Assembly: GCA_001275005.1 (NCBI GenBank) | Contig: JWZX01000794.1 | Span: 1-20,233 of the forward strand | Source of the DNA: Chrysochromulina tobinii | Lineage: Eukaryota > Haptophyta > Prymnesiales > Chrysochromulinaceae | Direction: 5' to 3' | Length of the DNA: 20,233 bases | Part shown: piece by piece, positions 1 to 8,806 of the stretch | Layout: each line of letters begins with the position of its first letter | Numbering within the stretch: position 1 is the first letter of the stretch | Notes under the pieces: generated by a model | Told to the model about the DNA's origin: nothing | Seen by the model: only the letters and a program-made list of their open reading frames with translations | Database searches by the model: none | Translations under genes and position numbers: made by a program

Positions 1-390
1 GGGCGCCCGCGCGCGCCGCGGGCGCGCTATAGCCTATACCGCGGGGCCCCGCCGGGGTCGATCTCGATGCCGGGGTCGGCGGGGTATTGAGAGTGACCTC
101 GGCGGGCGGGTCACCGGTCAGCGCGGTGCCCGGGACCGGGCGCACAGCCGAGCACGCCCACGCGGCCCTCAGGCTCAGCGGTCAGCGCGGACCGAGCGTG
201 GCGGGTGGCTTCCGGCGGTTTCCGCGGGCGCGGCTCCGCTCGGCCACGGGGCCACCGCTAAGACTATACGCGCCAACGCCCACAGCTCACTTTCCGTTTC
301 ACACACAAAAGTCTATGCGTCGCTTTCGGAACGCCGTCATCACGCCGCCATGCGTCGTGTATGCGTCGTGCTACCGGGCGCCGCGACGTC
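1..390. other. GC-rich gene-free left end, downstream of CLP1
   Basis: No gene is supported here. The first 60 bases are almost pure G/C with overlapping palindromes, for example GCGGGGCCCCGC at 41-52. GCCGGGGTCG occurs at 51-60 and 69-78, and CGGTCAGCGCGG occurs at 115-126 and 179-190. Open frames across it are low-complexity Arg/Ala/Pro/Gly translations, as expected by chance at this GC content. The stretch should contain the 3' UTR and poly(A) site of the minus-strand CLP1 gene, which ends at 391, but I recognise no poly(A) signal. Confidence 0.6.
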
Positions 391-1674
391 TCACTCGCCA
401 TCCCACCTGATGACGCCACTGAGCAAGTGGAGCGTCGGGAGCGTGATCGGCGATGGAGCGAGAAGCGTAAGTTTGTGCCGCTCCATGTCGACCTTCGTCA
501 CGTGGACGAAGCCCGCGGCGTTGGCGCGGAGCAGGTCGTCACACGTGCTGCTCTCGGCGAGCACGATGGCGAGCAGGGAGTGAAGCAGCGCTGGGTACCT
601 CGCCGGGCTCACCTGCTGCGCCACAATCCGGTCTTCCACAATCTTCATGCCGATGGGCATCGCCGAGATGGGCGGCGCAGGCGCAACGCCGAGGCTGAAG
701 ATCTTGCACACGCCAAAGTCGAGCTCGGTCGAGTGCGGATAGAGCTCGCGCCGCGGCCCATAAAAGTATTCAGACAGCCGTCCGTGGCGCGCCTGCTGGC
801 GGCTTGGCTGGCTGCGGGTGATGACGCCACCCGACTTTGCGAGCTTGACCACGTGCGGATGCGGCGCTGGCTGCAGCTGTGCGTGTGCCGTGAGCTGCGA
901 GTGCAGCCGGTCGTCGCCGATGACGACGATGACGTCCACGTTCATTGCGGACGCCTGATGCAGCAGCAGCTCGTAGCCTGCACCGTCCACCCAGCCGCTG
1001 GTGTTGATGAGGACGCCTCCCGCGCGCGAGGCGCTGTCCATCTCGTGACGGCGACGCACGACCTGCGCGACAGAGCTGCACGCGAGCCGCAGGAGCGCGA
1101 CGCTCTCGGCCGCGCTCGTGTGCCCGACCCAGTAGGCCAGCGGCGCGAGGTCTTCAGTGCCACGCTCGATGTCCAACGGTCGCACGATCGGCACGGCGCA
1201 CACTGCGCCCGGCACGAGCAGCTCGCCCTGATCGAGGTCAAAGTCGACGAGCGTCCCGGCGTGGCCGCTGCGTGCGAGGTAGTTAGCGAGCATCCGGGTG
1301 AGCGACGACTTGCCTGTGTCGGCCGGGCCGGCGATGAGGACACGCGGTCCTTCGGTGCCCGACGCGAGCGCCGTGCTGCGCCGTAAGTCGAGATCGCCGT
1401 GCAGCTTCAGATAGCTGGTCATGGGCGTTTCGGCAGCCACGTACGAGTGCCCACACTGGCCCTGGATTTCGAGCGTGCAGCCGCTCCACGTGAAGACGGC
1501 CTGCTGCGTGCCCGTGAAGCTGTAGGCGCGGCCCTCGACCATCTCGGCGCCGAAGACCTCGGCGCTGCCCGATACGATCGTGAGCGTGACGGAAGTGCCC
1601 GCGGCAACCTCGAAGCGGAACTCCTCGTTGGCCTGCAGCGCCTGTTGGGCGGCTGCGCCTCCGCCAGTCTCCAT
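391..1674 (-). CDS. CLP1: CLP1, pre-mRNA cleavage complex II / polyribonucleotide 5'-hydroxyl kinase family
   Basis: CLP1 is the P-loop subunit of cleavage factor II in mRNA 3'-end processing. Animal CLP1 is also an RNA 5'-OH kinase linked to the tRNA-splicing endonuclease. From the ATG at 1674 the protein is 427 residues, close to the usual length (about 425 in animals). An N-terminal beta-rich domain (about residues 15-90) is followed by Walker A GPADTGKSS (116-124), a DFDLDQGEL segment (144-152) where the family has its conserved D-x-GQG region, and INTSGWVDGAGYELL (about 223-237), which matches the family's INT-GW-G-GY block. A C-terminal domain follows. The frame stays open upstream to 1803 with in-frame ATGs, but that extension has no family similarity, so 1674 is preferred. 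The kinase-associated P-loop is intact; activity cannot be read from sequence. No intron is needed. The gene is divergent from the SANT-like gene at 1908 and is nuclear by family knowledge. Confidence 0.95.
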   Translation of the reverse strand: METGGGAAAQQALQANEEFRFEVAAGTSVTLTIVSGSAEVFGAEMVEGRAYSFTGTQQAVFTWSGCTLEIQGQCGHSYVAAETPMTSYLKLHGDLDLRRSTALASGTEGPRVLIAGPADTGKSSLTRMLANYLARSGHAGTLVDFDLDQGELLVPGAVCAVPIVRPLDIERGTEDLAPLAYWVGHTSAAESVALLRLACSSVAQVVRRRHEMDSASRAGGVLINTSGWVDGAGYELLLHQASAMNVDVIVVIGDDRLHSQLTAHAQLQPAPHPHVVKLAKSGGVITRSQPSRQQARHGRLSEYFYGPRRELYPHSTELDFGVCKIFSLGVAPAPPISAMPIGMKIVEDRIVAQQVSPARYPALLHSLLAIVLAESSTCDDLLRANAAGFVHVTKVDMERHKLTLLAPSPITLPTLHLLSGVIRWDGE

Positions 1675-1907
1675 AGGGCAGACTTGTCTTCTCTTGTCTG
1701 GCAAACGAACATGAACATAACGTGCGCTGACGTTCTCTGTCCAGGATCCAGGGTTAAGCGCACCACAAGGAGAGTCGGCTTGGAACATGGTAGCTGCCCC
1801 CAATTACATAGCAAATCAAACGCCAAATTTGGCAATTTCGCGTCGGACGCGCCCTGGAAATCTTCGAGCCAACGACACCGTCCAACTGATCGCTGCGTGG
1901 GAGGAAC
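1675..1907. promoter_or_regulatory. Short divergent intergenic region, likely bidirectional promoter
   Basis: This 233-bp spacer separates the starts of CLP1 (minus) and the SANT-like gene (plus), so both promoters and 5' UTRs must fit here. It is less GC-rich than the flanking coding DNA, especially 1800-1845. It carries CCAATTAC at 1800-1807, which reads GTAATTGG on the CLP1 strand about 125 bp upstream of its ATG; the same 8-mer recurs in three other spacers of the window. No TATA box is apparent. Confidence 0.5.
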
Positions 1908-2903
1908 ATGGAAGGGCACAAGACCCTGCCGACCCGCCCTAGCCCTGGTAAGGAACCCACTGCCGTCACCATGTCATCGCCCGAGGCCACACCAGCGTCC
2001 GCGTCGCCCGTTGCCCTCGACACGTCGTGCCTTCGAGAGCTCGTATCGCCCGCGCCTGCGTCACCCATTGCAGTCGAAGTGCGCCTGCGAGAGCTGGTCG
2101 CAGTCTATGGGGCGCGCTGGCAGCTCATTGGCTCTCATATGCAGGCGGTATTTGCAGTGGTATTCGCTCCCGGGGAGCTCGAGCGCAGGTGGAACGAGCT
2201 CCAGCAAAACGACGCTGCTGCACGCTGCAGCCCGCTCACGCACCAAATCCGCCGCCCGCTCGGAGAGGTGACCGCGCCCGTCGAGGTGCAGCTTCGACCC
2301 AGCCCGGTGATGTGCAAGCGCCCGCGCGACCAGGAGGCACCCCGTCAGCAGCTGCAGCCTTCACGGCGGCCGCCGCAACCGTCGCCTTGCATGGGCCAGC
2401 AACCGCTCACGCATCGCTGCCCGATCTTTTTGCTCGCGCCGGGATCATCACTCGCCGCGCCGGAGACGGTGCGCAAACAGCTCAAGACTGTGTATCTCGT
2501 CAGGCTGCTGCAGAAAACGCACGGGCAACCCAGCGCGCATCAGCAGCGCTGGCCCATGTCCGTGGCCGACGAGCAGTCTTCATCAGACGAGGCCAAGACC
2601 AGGTACGGCACCCCGTCCGAGGCGGAGAAGGCCGCCATCTCGGAGCTTCTCAGCCCGACACAAACGGAGAAGGGAGCTATTGCGGAGCTGCTGGCGAAAG
2701 AGCTCTCGAATTTATCGCACCGTCGCATGCCCTCGCCTAGTGCTAAAGCACCGCCTCAGAATCGCTCGGCGGTGGCGCGCCAGTCGCCGCTGCAGCAGGT
2801 TGAAACCTCGGACGCGTCGCCCGCGTACACGATGAAGTGGCCGTCGTCGCCGCCGAAGCTGCCGCCACGCTCGCCCACGCTCCTGGCGAGCATGCAGCGC
2901 TGA
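1908..2903 (+). CDS. SANT/Myb-like domain protein, otherwise uncharacterised
   Basis: I do not recognise a specific family. The 331-residue product has one short region resembling a SANT/Myb helix bundle at about residues 56-100: a leucine-rich helix, YGARWQLIGSHM, then a helix ending LERRWNELQQ. The two tryptophans W71 and W95 fit the second and third core aromatics, and the first is missing. The rest is low complexity, rich in Pro, Ser, Gln and Arg. A short internal duplication, EKAAISELL (240-248) and EKGAIAELL (254-262), suggests a helical or coiled segment. A second in-frame ATG at 1971 would shorten the protein by 21 residues. An unrecognised intron is possible, because the linker between the putative helices (about residues 79-88) is hydrophobic and not Myb-like. 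A DNA- or chromatin-binding role is the natural inference but is weak. It is divergent from CLP1. Confidence 0.6.
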   Translation: MEGHKTLPTRPSPGKEPTAVTMSSPEATPASASPVALDTSCLRELVSPAPASPIAVEVRLRELVAVYGARWQLIGSHMQAVFAVVFAPGELERRWNELQQNDAAARCSPLTHQIRRPLGEVTAPVEVQLRPSPVMCKRPRDQEAPRQQLQPSRRPPQPSPCMGQQPLTHRCPIFLLAPGSSLAAPETVRKQLKTVYLVRLLQKTHGQPSAHQQRWPMSVADEQSSSDEAKTRYGTPSEAEKAAISELLSPTQTEKGAIAELLAKELSNLSHRRMPSPSAKAPPQNRSAVARQSPLQQVETSDASPAYTMKWPSSPPKLPPRSPTLLASMQR

Positions 2904-3791
2904 AGACCAACATGAAAGGCCAAGGCGCAGCCGAGCCGAGGGTGACCTACTCTGAGTCTCTGACGACTGACCGAAGAGGCGGCGCGTCCCTGGGTTGAGC
3001 TTGGATGCGTTTGATGTGCTCTGTCCAGGCGGCCCGGCATGAGATGTAATCGCATGTATGGTCTCACCAGACCTGTAAGTAGCACGCGCCCATCTCCGAT
3101 CTCGTTCGGGTTCTGCAATCGAGTGCAGGCCCGCCAGGATGCGCGACGTTGCGGCATTGCGCTTGCGTGTCCGTCTGTCGAACCCGCCCCGGATCGTCAC
3201 TACTGGGTCGGTAAATGGCTCGTAAATGGCGGGACCAAACAATTATTTTCGACCCACGGCGTAATTGGTCGTCATTGTAATTGCGTAACTGTCAACGCCA
3301 CAGGCGACAGGGCGGTCCCACAGACCCACACCTCCGGCCGCTACTGCCTCTACCCTCTAGCAAGGTCTAGCTCGTACCGGTACCGCGCGCTGCGGTGGTC
3401 TCGGTGGTCTGCCGATTTGAGCAGCTGGCGCCCCTTGGCAGGCGCGCGGAGGCGCTCTGGGAGTCACTCTTGGAGCAGGAGGCGGCAGGGTGGGGTTCGC
3501 AGGGGGGCGGCCTCTTCTGAGTCGGCCGCGGGCAGCGGTCGGTTCCGGGGGACCGGGGCTGCGGGCCTGCGGCCGGCTGTTGAGTCGGGAGTGGGGAGTC
3601 GGATCGAAGGATCGACCGTTAGATCCGGTCGTCGCGCGGTCGTGCGTTGCGGGTGCGTTGGTGCGGGTTGCGATGGTTGTGAGGTTTTGCTGTATGATCC
3701 GTGTGTCCCCGCGTGTCCCTGTGTGTCCCGTTTGTACGTTTGTGTCCAATGCTCCCCCGGTGTCTTTCGTTGGTCCTAGAAACTGATTGAT
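2904..3791. other. Gene-free spacer between the SANT-like gene and dusA
   Basis: No convincing gene lies in these 888 bases; open frames on both strands translate to Arg/Pro/Ser-rich low complexity. The stretch at 3235-3300 is AT-richer and contains GTAATTGG (3261-3268) followed by TGTAATTG (3276-3283), upstream of dusA. The stretch at 3630-3760 is G/T-rich on the plus strand with degenerate short repeats of a GTGTCCC-type word (about 3697-3750) and GTGCGTTG-type words (about 3640-3670). It should include the 3' UTR of the upstream gene and the promoter and 5' UTR of dusA. Confidence 0.5.
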
Positions 3792-5158
3792 ATGGTCGTG
3801 GGTCTCTCACATTTTGCGCCCATCGCTGCCGCCCCGCCGCCGTTGCTCTGGCGACGGTGTGCCGTCACATCGTGTGCGCGCCAGGTCTACGACGATGGCC
3901 CTTTCGCTGTCGCGCCGATGATGTGTGCTCAGCTTCTCGAACGTCTTGCCCCAGTGATCACCGTATTGACGATCGGACTCGATACCATTCCATTTTTCTC
4001 GGTTTCAGGGACTACACGGATCGTTTCCTTCGGTACATGCTGCGCCTGCTCAGCCGACGGTCCACGCTGTACACGGAGATGGTGACCGCCAACACGATCG
4101 TGCACTGCAGCGAAGCCGAGCTCCCGCGATTCCTGGCGCACGATGGCGCCGACCACTCGCAGCCCGTTGTGCTGCAGCTCGGTGGCGCCGACCCTGACAT
4201 GCTGCGGAAGGCCATGGTGATCGCCCGTCCGTGGGGTTACACTTCCGTCAACCTCAATGTTGGCTGCCCGTCCGAGCGCGTCGCTGGCGCGGGCTGCTTC
4301 GGCGCGGCGCTTATGCGCGAGCCGGACCTCGTGGGCGATTGCTGCGCGGCCATGGCGGATGGCGCCGACGGTCAGGTGCCTGTCACCGTCAAGTGCCGTA
4401 TCGGCGTCACGAGTGACAAAGCGCGTGCCGCCGAGGTCGACGACCAGAACGACTACGAGGCGCTCGCCAACTTCATCGAGAGGGTCTCGACGCGCGGCGG
4501 CGTAAGGAGCTTCACGCTGCACGCGCGCAAGGCCGTGCTCGGCGGCCTATCGCCCGCACAGAACCGGCAAATCCCACCGCTGCGCTATCATCTTGTGCGG
4601 AGGCTCGCCGAAGATTTCCCCACTCTGCGGTTCGCCCTCAACGGCGGCGTCGAGACCCTTGCGGATGCGGCTGCGCAGCTGAACGCACCCGGCAATCGGC
4701 TCTCCGGCGTGATGGTCGGCCGCGCCGTCGTGGCACGACCGTGGGAGTGGGCCACCGTCGACACGACATTGTACGGCGAGGCCGCCGACCCCGCGCCGCA
4801 CCGCCGTGCCGTGTTCGACGCGTACTGCGAGTTTGCCGAGCAGCGCGAGGCGGAGGACCGGCACCGGATCCGACGGCTGTTGCTCGCACCCGCGCTCAAC
4901 CTCTTCACGGGCGAGCCGCATGGCAAGAAATTTCGCAGAGTCGTCGACGAGATTGCGGCGGCCGACCGCGGCCTCTCTGCGGCTAACATCCTTCGCCGCG
5001 CCGCCGACGAGACGTTGCTTGATGAGACCCTCGATGCGCCGCCTGGCGCCAAGTGGGATCACATGCGAAAGTTGTACGTGGTCGGCGAACTTGCAGGAGT
5101 AGCGACGTTGGCAACCGCAGCTCCAGCAGCGGAGGGGGAGGCGCGGGCGGCGGCTTGA
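3792..5158 (+). CDS. dusA: tRNA-dihydrouridine synthase, DusA type (two exons: 3792-3922, 4009-5158)
   Basis: This FMN enzyme reduces uridine to dihydrouridine in the tRNA D-loop; bacterial DusA acts on U20/U20a. Neither frame alone holds the full family N-terminus. Joining 3792-3922 to 4009-5158 restores VAPMMDYTDR, the start of the TIM-barrel domain and FMN site, and gives a 426-residue protein. After it come LYTEMVTA (64-71), VLQLGGADP (98-106), NLNVGCPSERV (125-135) with the catalytic Cys130, VTVKCRIG (169-176), LHARKA, LNGGV and VMVGRA, all typical of DusA. The first 36 residues are Ala/Pro/Arg-rich with almost no acid before VYDDG, so they may be an organelle-targeting presequence (inference). 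The C-terminus past about residue 400 is Ala/Glu-rich and not conserved. The DusA class, rather than eukaryotic DUS1-4, suggests an endosymbiont or bacterial origin. The start at 3792 is the only in-frame ATG near the motif; a further 5' exon cannot be excluded. Confidence 0.92.
3923..4008 (+). other. Spliceosomal intron in dusA (86 nt, GT-AG)
   Basis: The intron begins GTGTGC and ends TTTTTCTCGGTTTCAG, with a T-rich tract before the acceptor. It interrupts an ATG codon after its second base (AT|G). Removing it restores VAPMMDYTDR exactly as expected for DusA, whereas read-through gives unrelated sequence in both frames. This is strong evidence for the boundaries without transcript data. Confidence 0.9.
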
Positions 5159-5334
5159 TAACAAGTTGATCGCTAACATGAGACTCAAAGCATAAGGTGG
5201 GGTTTTGTCACAAGATTGTACCTGATCCCGGCTCCCCCCGGTGTCTTTTTACCGGATCAGGTCTGGTCGCTCGTCAGTCGTCACACTGCAGCGCGATGCC
5301 CAAATTGCTCTTGTCATTTGCCGCACACGAATCG

Positions 5335-6096
5335 ATGGCAATCTTGCGGGCCACGAGGCTGCTGTCGGCGCCGCTCGCGCGCTTGCAACCGCTGCCATCG
5401 GTTGCCAGATTCCGTGCGCTCTCATCGGCGCCGGCCTCGCGCGTGAGCAACCCGCTGCTCGATGTCGACGTGGCCACGTCCCACGGCGCATCATCGACCG
5501 AGGTACCGATGGGCATTGCGAACATCAAGTCCATGGCGGTCAGCTATAAGAAGCTTCGCCATGTCGCCAACCTTGCGCAGGGCCTGTACTGGCGCGAAGC
5601 CATGATGCAGCTGGAGTTTTGCAGCAAGGGAATCTCGGTCTTCGTCAAGAACGGGATCAACCAGGCAGTCAAGAGTGCTGAGGAGCTCGGCCTGGACCCG
5701 ACGCGGCTGGTAGTGGCCATCGCGACAGTCGGCAAGGGCTCGTATCGCAAGGAGCTACAGTTCAAGAACAAGGGGCGCGCGGGGATGATGGCCCAGTATC
5801 GGTCGCATCTCTACATCGCCGTGAAAGAGGTGCCAGCAGCGGAGATTCAGCGCACACGCTTTTATGGCCGCTGGCGCGCGTCGGCCAACCTGCTGAGCAT
5901 CCCGTGGAACGAGCGGGTGGCTATGCTCCCACGGTACCAGCCGGTGGTGGGCTACGAACCCGGCGAGCCGCGTGTGCGCGAGATGCTGGCTCTCGTCGAT
6001 GAGGGGAAGGTGCCCAGATCCAGGCCGCGCAGGCGGATAGGTGCAGGCGGCGGGATGATGGGCAAGAGCGGGCGCGCTAGCTGGAAGGCGCGTTAA
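5335..6096 (+). CDS. MRPL22: Mitochondrial large-subunit ribosomal protein uL22 (L22)
   Basis: uL22 lines the peptide exit tunnel of the large ribosomal subunit. The uL22 fold spans about residues 60-165 of the 253-residue product: YKKLRHVANLAQGLYWREAMMQLEF, then a helix VFVKNGINQAVKSAEELGLDP, then LVVAIATVGKGSYRK and the loop KNKGRAGMMAQYRSHLYIAVKE. This is the typical pattern, including the GRAG/basic loop near the tunnel tip. The N-terminus from the ATG at 5335 (MAILRATRLLSAPLARLQPL) is Arg/Leu/Ala/Ser-rich without acidic residues, a classic mitochondrial presequence. An in-frame ATG at 5296 would add 13 residues and cannot be ruled out. A C-terminal extension of about 85 residues ends in basic and Gly-rich sequence. 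Plastid L22 is normally plastid-encoded, which favours the mitochondrial assignment. It is 176 nt downstream of dusA on the same strand. Confidence 0.9.
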   Translation: MAILRATRLLSAPLARLQPLPSVARFRALSSAPASRVSNPLLDVDVATSHGASSTEVPMGIANIKSMAVSYKKLRHVANLAQGLYWREAMMQLEFCSKGISVFVKNGINQAVKSAEELGLDPTRLVVAIATVGKGSYRKELQFKNKGRAGMMAQYRSHLYIAVKEVPAAEIQRTRFYGRWRASANLLSIPWNERVAMLPRYQPVVGYEPGEPRVREMLALVDEGKVPRSRPRRRIGAGGGMMGKSGRASWKAR

Positions 6097-6534
6097 GCTG
6101 GGCGCGCGCCTGGGTCGGTCTGTGACGATGTGGGGGAAGAGCGAGATAAGTGGCACCATTTTCTTCGCGCAGCGGTGGGTGCTTCTAGACCTGACCTTAT
6201 AGAAACGCTCTGCACATACCAACCAATAGCAAAACTGGAATACATGTTTCATGTATGTCGGGGCTGGGGCGGTACCAGACACTACAGCGACCGGCATATC
6301 AAACCCAAAACCGCCGAGACAGTCTTTCATTTACGCTGCTCAATCTGGAAACAAGTAAATGTTTGTTCATGTAGCAAGACTCTATTCATAGCCAATGTTT
6401 ATAACTCGACACCCAAGACAACGAACGACCGGACCGGCGTACAAGCCATACTCGCCGGGCCGTACTTCTTTCCTCGTTCACAGGCTCGTCCGCATTTTAG
6501 CCGCCGTCGCCGAGCACCGCGAGCGTCTCTCAGC
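6097..6534 (+). promoter_or_regulatory. AT-richer spacer: 3' end of uL22m and promoter/5' UTR of CSN4
   Basis: This 438-bp stretch holds no recognised gene. Bases about 6170-6430 are visibly AT-richer than anything coding nearby, as expected for a promoter. It contains the inverted repeat TACATG-ttt-CATGTA at 6241-6255 and an A/T-rich tract around 6355-6410. The CSN4 frame is open back to about 6130, with an in-frame ATG at 6244, but that extension lacks similarity to CSN4, so it is treated as untranslated. Confidence 0.5.
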
Positions 6535-7782
6535 ATGGCGGATCTGTCGTCACTCGCGGACCCATCCTTGGACCAGAAGACGCGCATCGACCGTTACAAG
6601 CAGGCGCTCTCGCAGCTGCTCGGCTCGCCCGACGTCTCCGGCCTCAAGGCCTTTGTCGAGCACGTCGCTTCCGAAAGTGTAGCACTCGTTGTTTCTCGAC
6701 AGGTGCTAAGCGACTTTGCGGCGGCGCTCGCCCCAGATAAGTTTTCGGCGGACCAGCTCAAGGAGCTCGGGCTCTTTGTGCTCGAAAGGATCGGCGCACG
6801 CCTCTCCTCTTTCGAGGAGCAGGCATCCACCATCCGCGAGCGGCTCGCAGCAGTCTATGAGCAGGAAGAGGAGTGGACACTTGCAGCCAAGATGCTCGCG
6901 GCGATCCCGCTCGACTCGGGCATCCGCGTGCTCGAAGACGACTACAAGATCGACAAGTATATCCACATCGCTATGCTCTTCTTGCAGGACGAGGAGTCCG
7001 TGAGCGCGGAGACGTACATCAACCGCGCCTCATTGCTCATCTCAGATGCGACAGATGGCACGCTGCGGTTGAAGCACAAGGTGTGCTACGCGCGCATCCT
7101 CGACTCGAAGCGAAAGTTCCTCGAGGCGGCGACGCGTTACTACCAGCTCTCGCAGCTCGCACAGCGCACCTTTGGCACGATGCAAGTATCGGACGAGGAG
7201 GTGGTCACCGCACTCAGGATGGCCACCACGTGCGCCATCCTCGCGCCCGCCGGACCGCAGCGCTCACGGATGCTCGGCACGCTGTATAAGGACGAGCGCA
7301 CGCAATCCCTGTCCCACTACTCTGTGCTCGAGAAGATGTATATGGAGCGGCTGCTCCGCCCTGCCGAGGTGACCGCCTTCGCCTCGTCGCTCGCGACACA
7401 TCAGAAGGCGACTCTCGAGGACGGCTCGACGGTGCTCGACCGCGCGGTCATCGAGCACAACATGCTTGCCGCGTCCCGGCTGTACGCGAACATCACGTTT
7501 GAGCAGCTCGGCGCGCTGCTTGGCATCGATGCAGCTAAGGCAGAGCGCGTTGCCGCCTCGATGCTCATGGAGAAGCGACTGCAAGGCTCCATCGACCAGC
7601 CCGAACTTCGCCTCCACTTCGAGCATCTCCCTGCGAGTGCGGACGCGGACAGCGAGTCAGCTGACGCGCTCCACGCTTTCGATGCTCAAATTGAGAACAT
7701 TTGCCGCTCCGTCGAAGCAGTCGCCAACTCCATCGCGGCCAAGCACCCGGAGCTCGTCGTGGTCGCCGCGACCGGCGCGTGA
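6535..7782 (+). CDS. CSN4: COP9 signalosome subunit 4
   Basis: CSN4 is a PCI-domain scaffold of the COP9 signalosome, which removes NEDD8 from cullin-RING ubiquitin ligases. The 415-residue product is near the usual length (about 406 in human). It is alpha-helical throughout, with TPR-like N-terminal helices (1-190) and a PCI domain (about 200-365). Diagnostic stretches include [34 protein letters not shown]-type sequence (here [15 protein letters not shown]), [32 protein letters not shown] and [18 protein letters not shown], followed by the winged-helix end [13 protein letters not shown] and a C-terminal helix. The ATG at 6535 ([21 protein letters not shown]) gives the expected N-terminus. 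No intron is needed. It converges on the Sec63-domain gene. Subunit identity is clear; that a full signalosome exists is inferred. Confidence 0.96.
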   Translation: MADLSSLADPSLDQKTRIDRYKQALSQLLGSPDVSGLKAFVEHVASESVALVVSRQVLSDFAAALAPDKFSADQLKELGLFVLERIGARLSSFEEQASTIRERLAAVYEQEEEWTLAAKMLAAIPLDSGIRVLEDDYKIDKYIHIAMLFLQDEESVSAETYINRASLLISDATDGTLRLKHKVCYARILDSKRKFLEAATRYYQLSQLAQRTFGTMQVSDEEVVTALRMATTCAILAPAGPQRSRMLGTLYKDERTQSLSHYSVLEKMYMERLLRPAEVTAFASSLATHQKATLEDGSTVLDRAVIEHNMLAASRLYANITFEQLGALLGIDAAKAERVAASMLMEKRLQGSIDQPELRLHFEHLPASADADSESADALHAFDAQIENICRSVEAVANSIAAKHPELVVVAATGA

Positions 7783-8806
7783 TACTGTTCCTCAGGTGCA
7801 TAGCCGCGCCTGGGGACGTCCCGCTCGCTCGTCTGTCGCGCGCCCGCCCGCTCCGGGCCGAGAAGCACGGCGCCCGACCGTTGATTGGACTTTAATGACG
7901 TCCGTGGGCGCCCGGCGACCGCCGCGCGGTCCGTCCGTGGCCCGTCCCGTGCTCGCGCGACCGTCACGAGAGGCCCATGCGCGCGTCGGCCGTCGCGGCC
8001 TGAGGCCTCTCACCTGTGCCTCGCATTCACTGATCGGCGGCACGTCCGGCGCGGCCTCGAAATGGCGCGTGACTTCCGATGGTGTCGTTTGTGGAATCGT
8101 GTGGGGGACGGTACCGCGCCGTCGCTGACGCCGGCGCGCCGGCGCGCGGGGCCCGTGCGACCGCTATCGTCGATTTGTAGATTGTACGATGGCTATTGCA
8201 CACTCAGGAATTACAGTTTACACGAACGTACCGCGCGCCGGGCCCGTGAGCGTCGACGTTAGCGTCAAGCGTGACGTGAGCGTGGCCGCGCTCTCGGGCC
8301 GGTCCGACCGTACCGCCACGGCACGCCGGGTGCTCGAAACTGTTAGCATACTACTGATCTGTGAAACTGTGTGACGCGACATGATGTGTATCATGTAAGG
8401 AGATGACCGATCCGATCTTGACATGTCGCCCCGACGGCCACGCGCGCGCGCGCCCGCCCGCAGGCCGCACGCGCGGTCTGGCGGGTCTCCGCGTTTCCCT
8501 AAGCGTTCCCCTGCGTCCCACACTTCTCAAAGAGACGAGACCCGAGGCGCGAGGTTCACGCGAGGTCGATGGCACCGAGGAGCGCGCGGTCGCCGGTCAC
8601 GCGCGATGACCACCGCGCCCGAGCGGCCCGAAAGCTCCCGCTTAGAATTAAGGTCCACTCCAGCGAAGCACACGGCCCGCTCGCACATCGAGACACAGGT
8701 GTCGTCTTTTTCGTTGCGGGTGAGATCGCTCGCTCGCCACTCGACGCGTGCGCGCTCTGCATATTCACGAGCGCCGTGGCCGCGCCGCACGCGAGGTTGT
8801 GCGAGC
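7783..8806. other. Gene-free spacer between convergent CSN4 and the Sec63-domain gene
   Basis: These 1024 bases lie between two stop codons and should hold both 3' UTRs. I recognise no protein or RNA gene. A 61-codon frame at 8189-8374 (MAIAHSGITVYTNV...) has an ATG in fair context but no family I know, and could be chance. Notable sequences are a 16-nt perfect palindrome at 8129-8144 and a cluster of GCGT words at about 8246-8285. An AT-richer patch at 8335-8410 has TGATGTGTATCATG-like dyad character. The amount of DNA is large for 3' UTRs in this compact region, so an unrecognised gene or noncoding transcript is possible. Confidence 0.45.
8129..8144. repeat. 16-nt perfect GC palindrome
   Basis: CGCCGGCGCGCCGGCG is identical to its reverse complement. 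It lies between convergent genes. It could be a cruciform or terminator-like structure, but in DNA this GC-rich such palindromes also arise by chance. Confidence 0.6.

Noticed and set aside
361-1386. 341-codon plus-strand frame opposite CLP1
   Set aside because: It is antisense to a clear CLP1 gene, rich in Arg/His/Asp/Val, and has no recognisable domain; long antisense frames are expected at high GC3.
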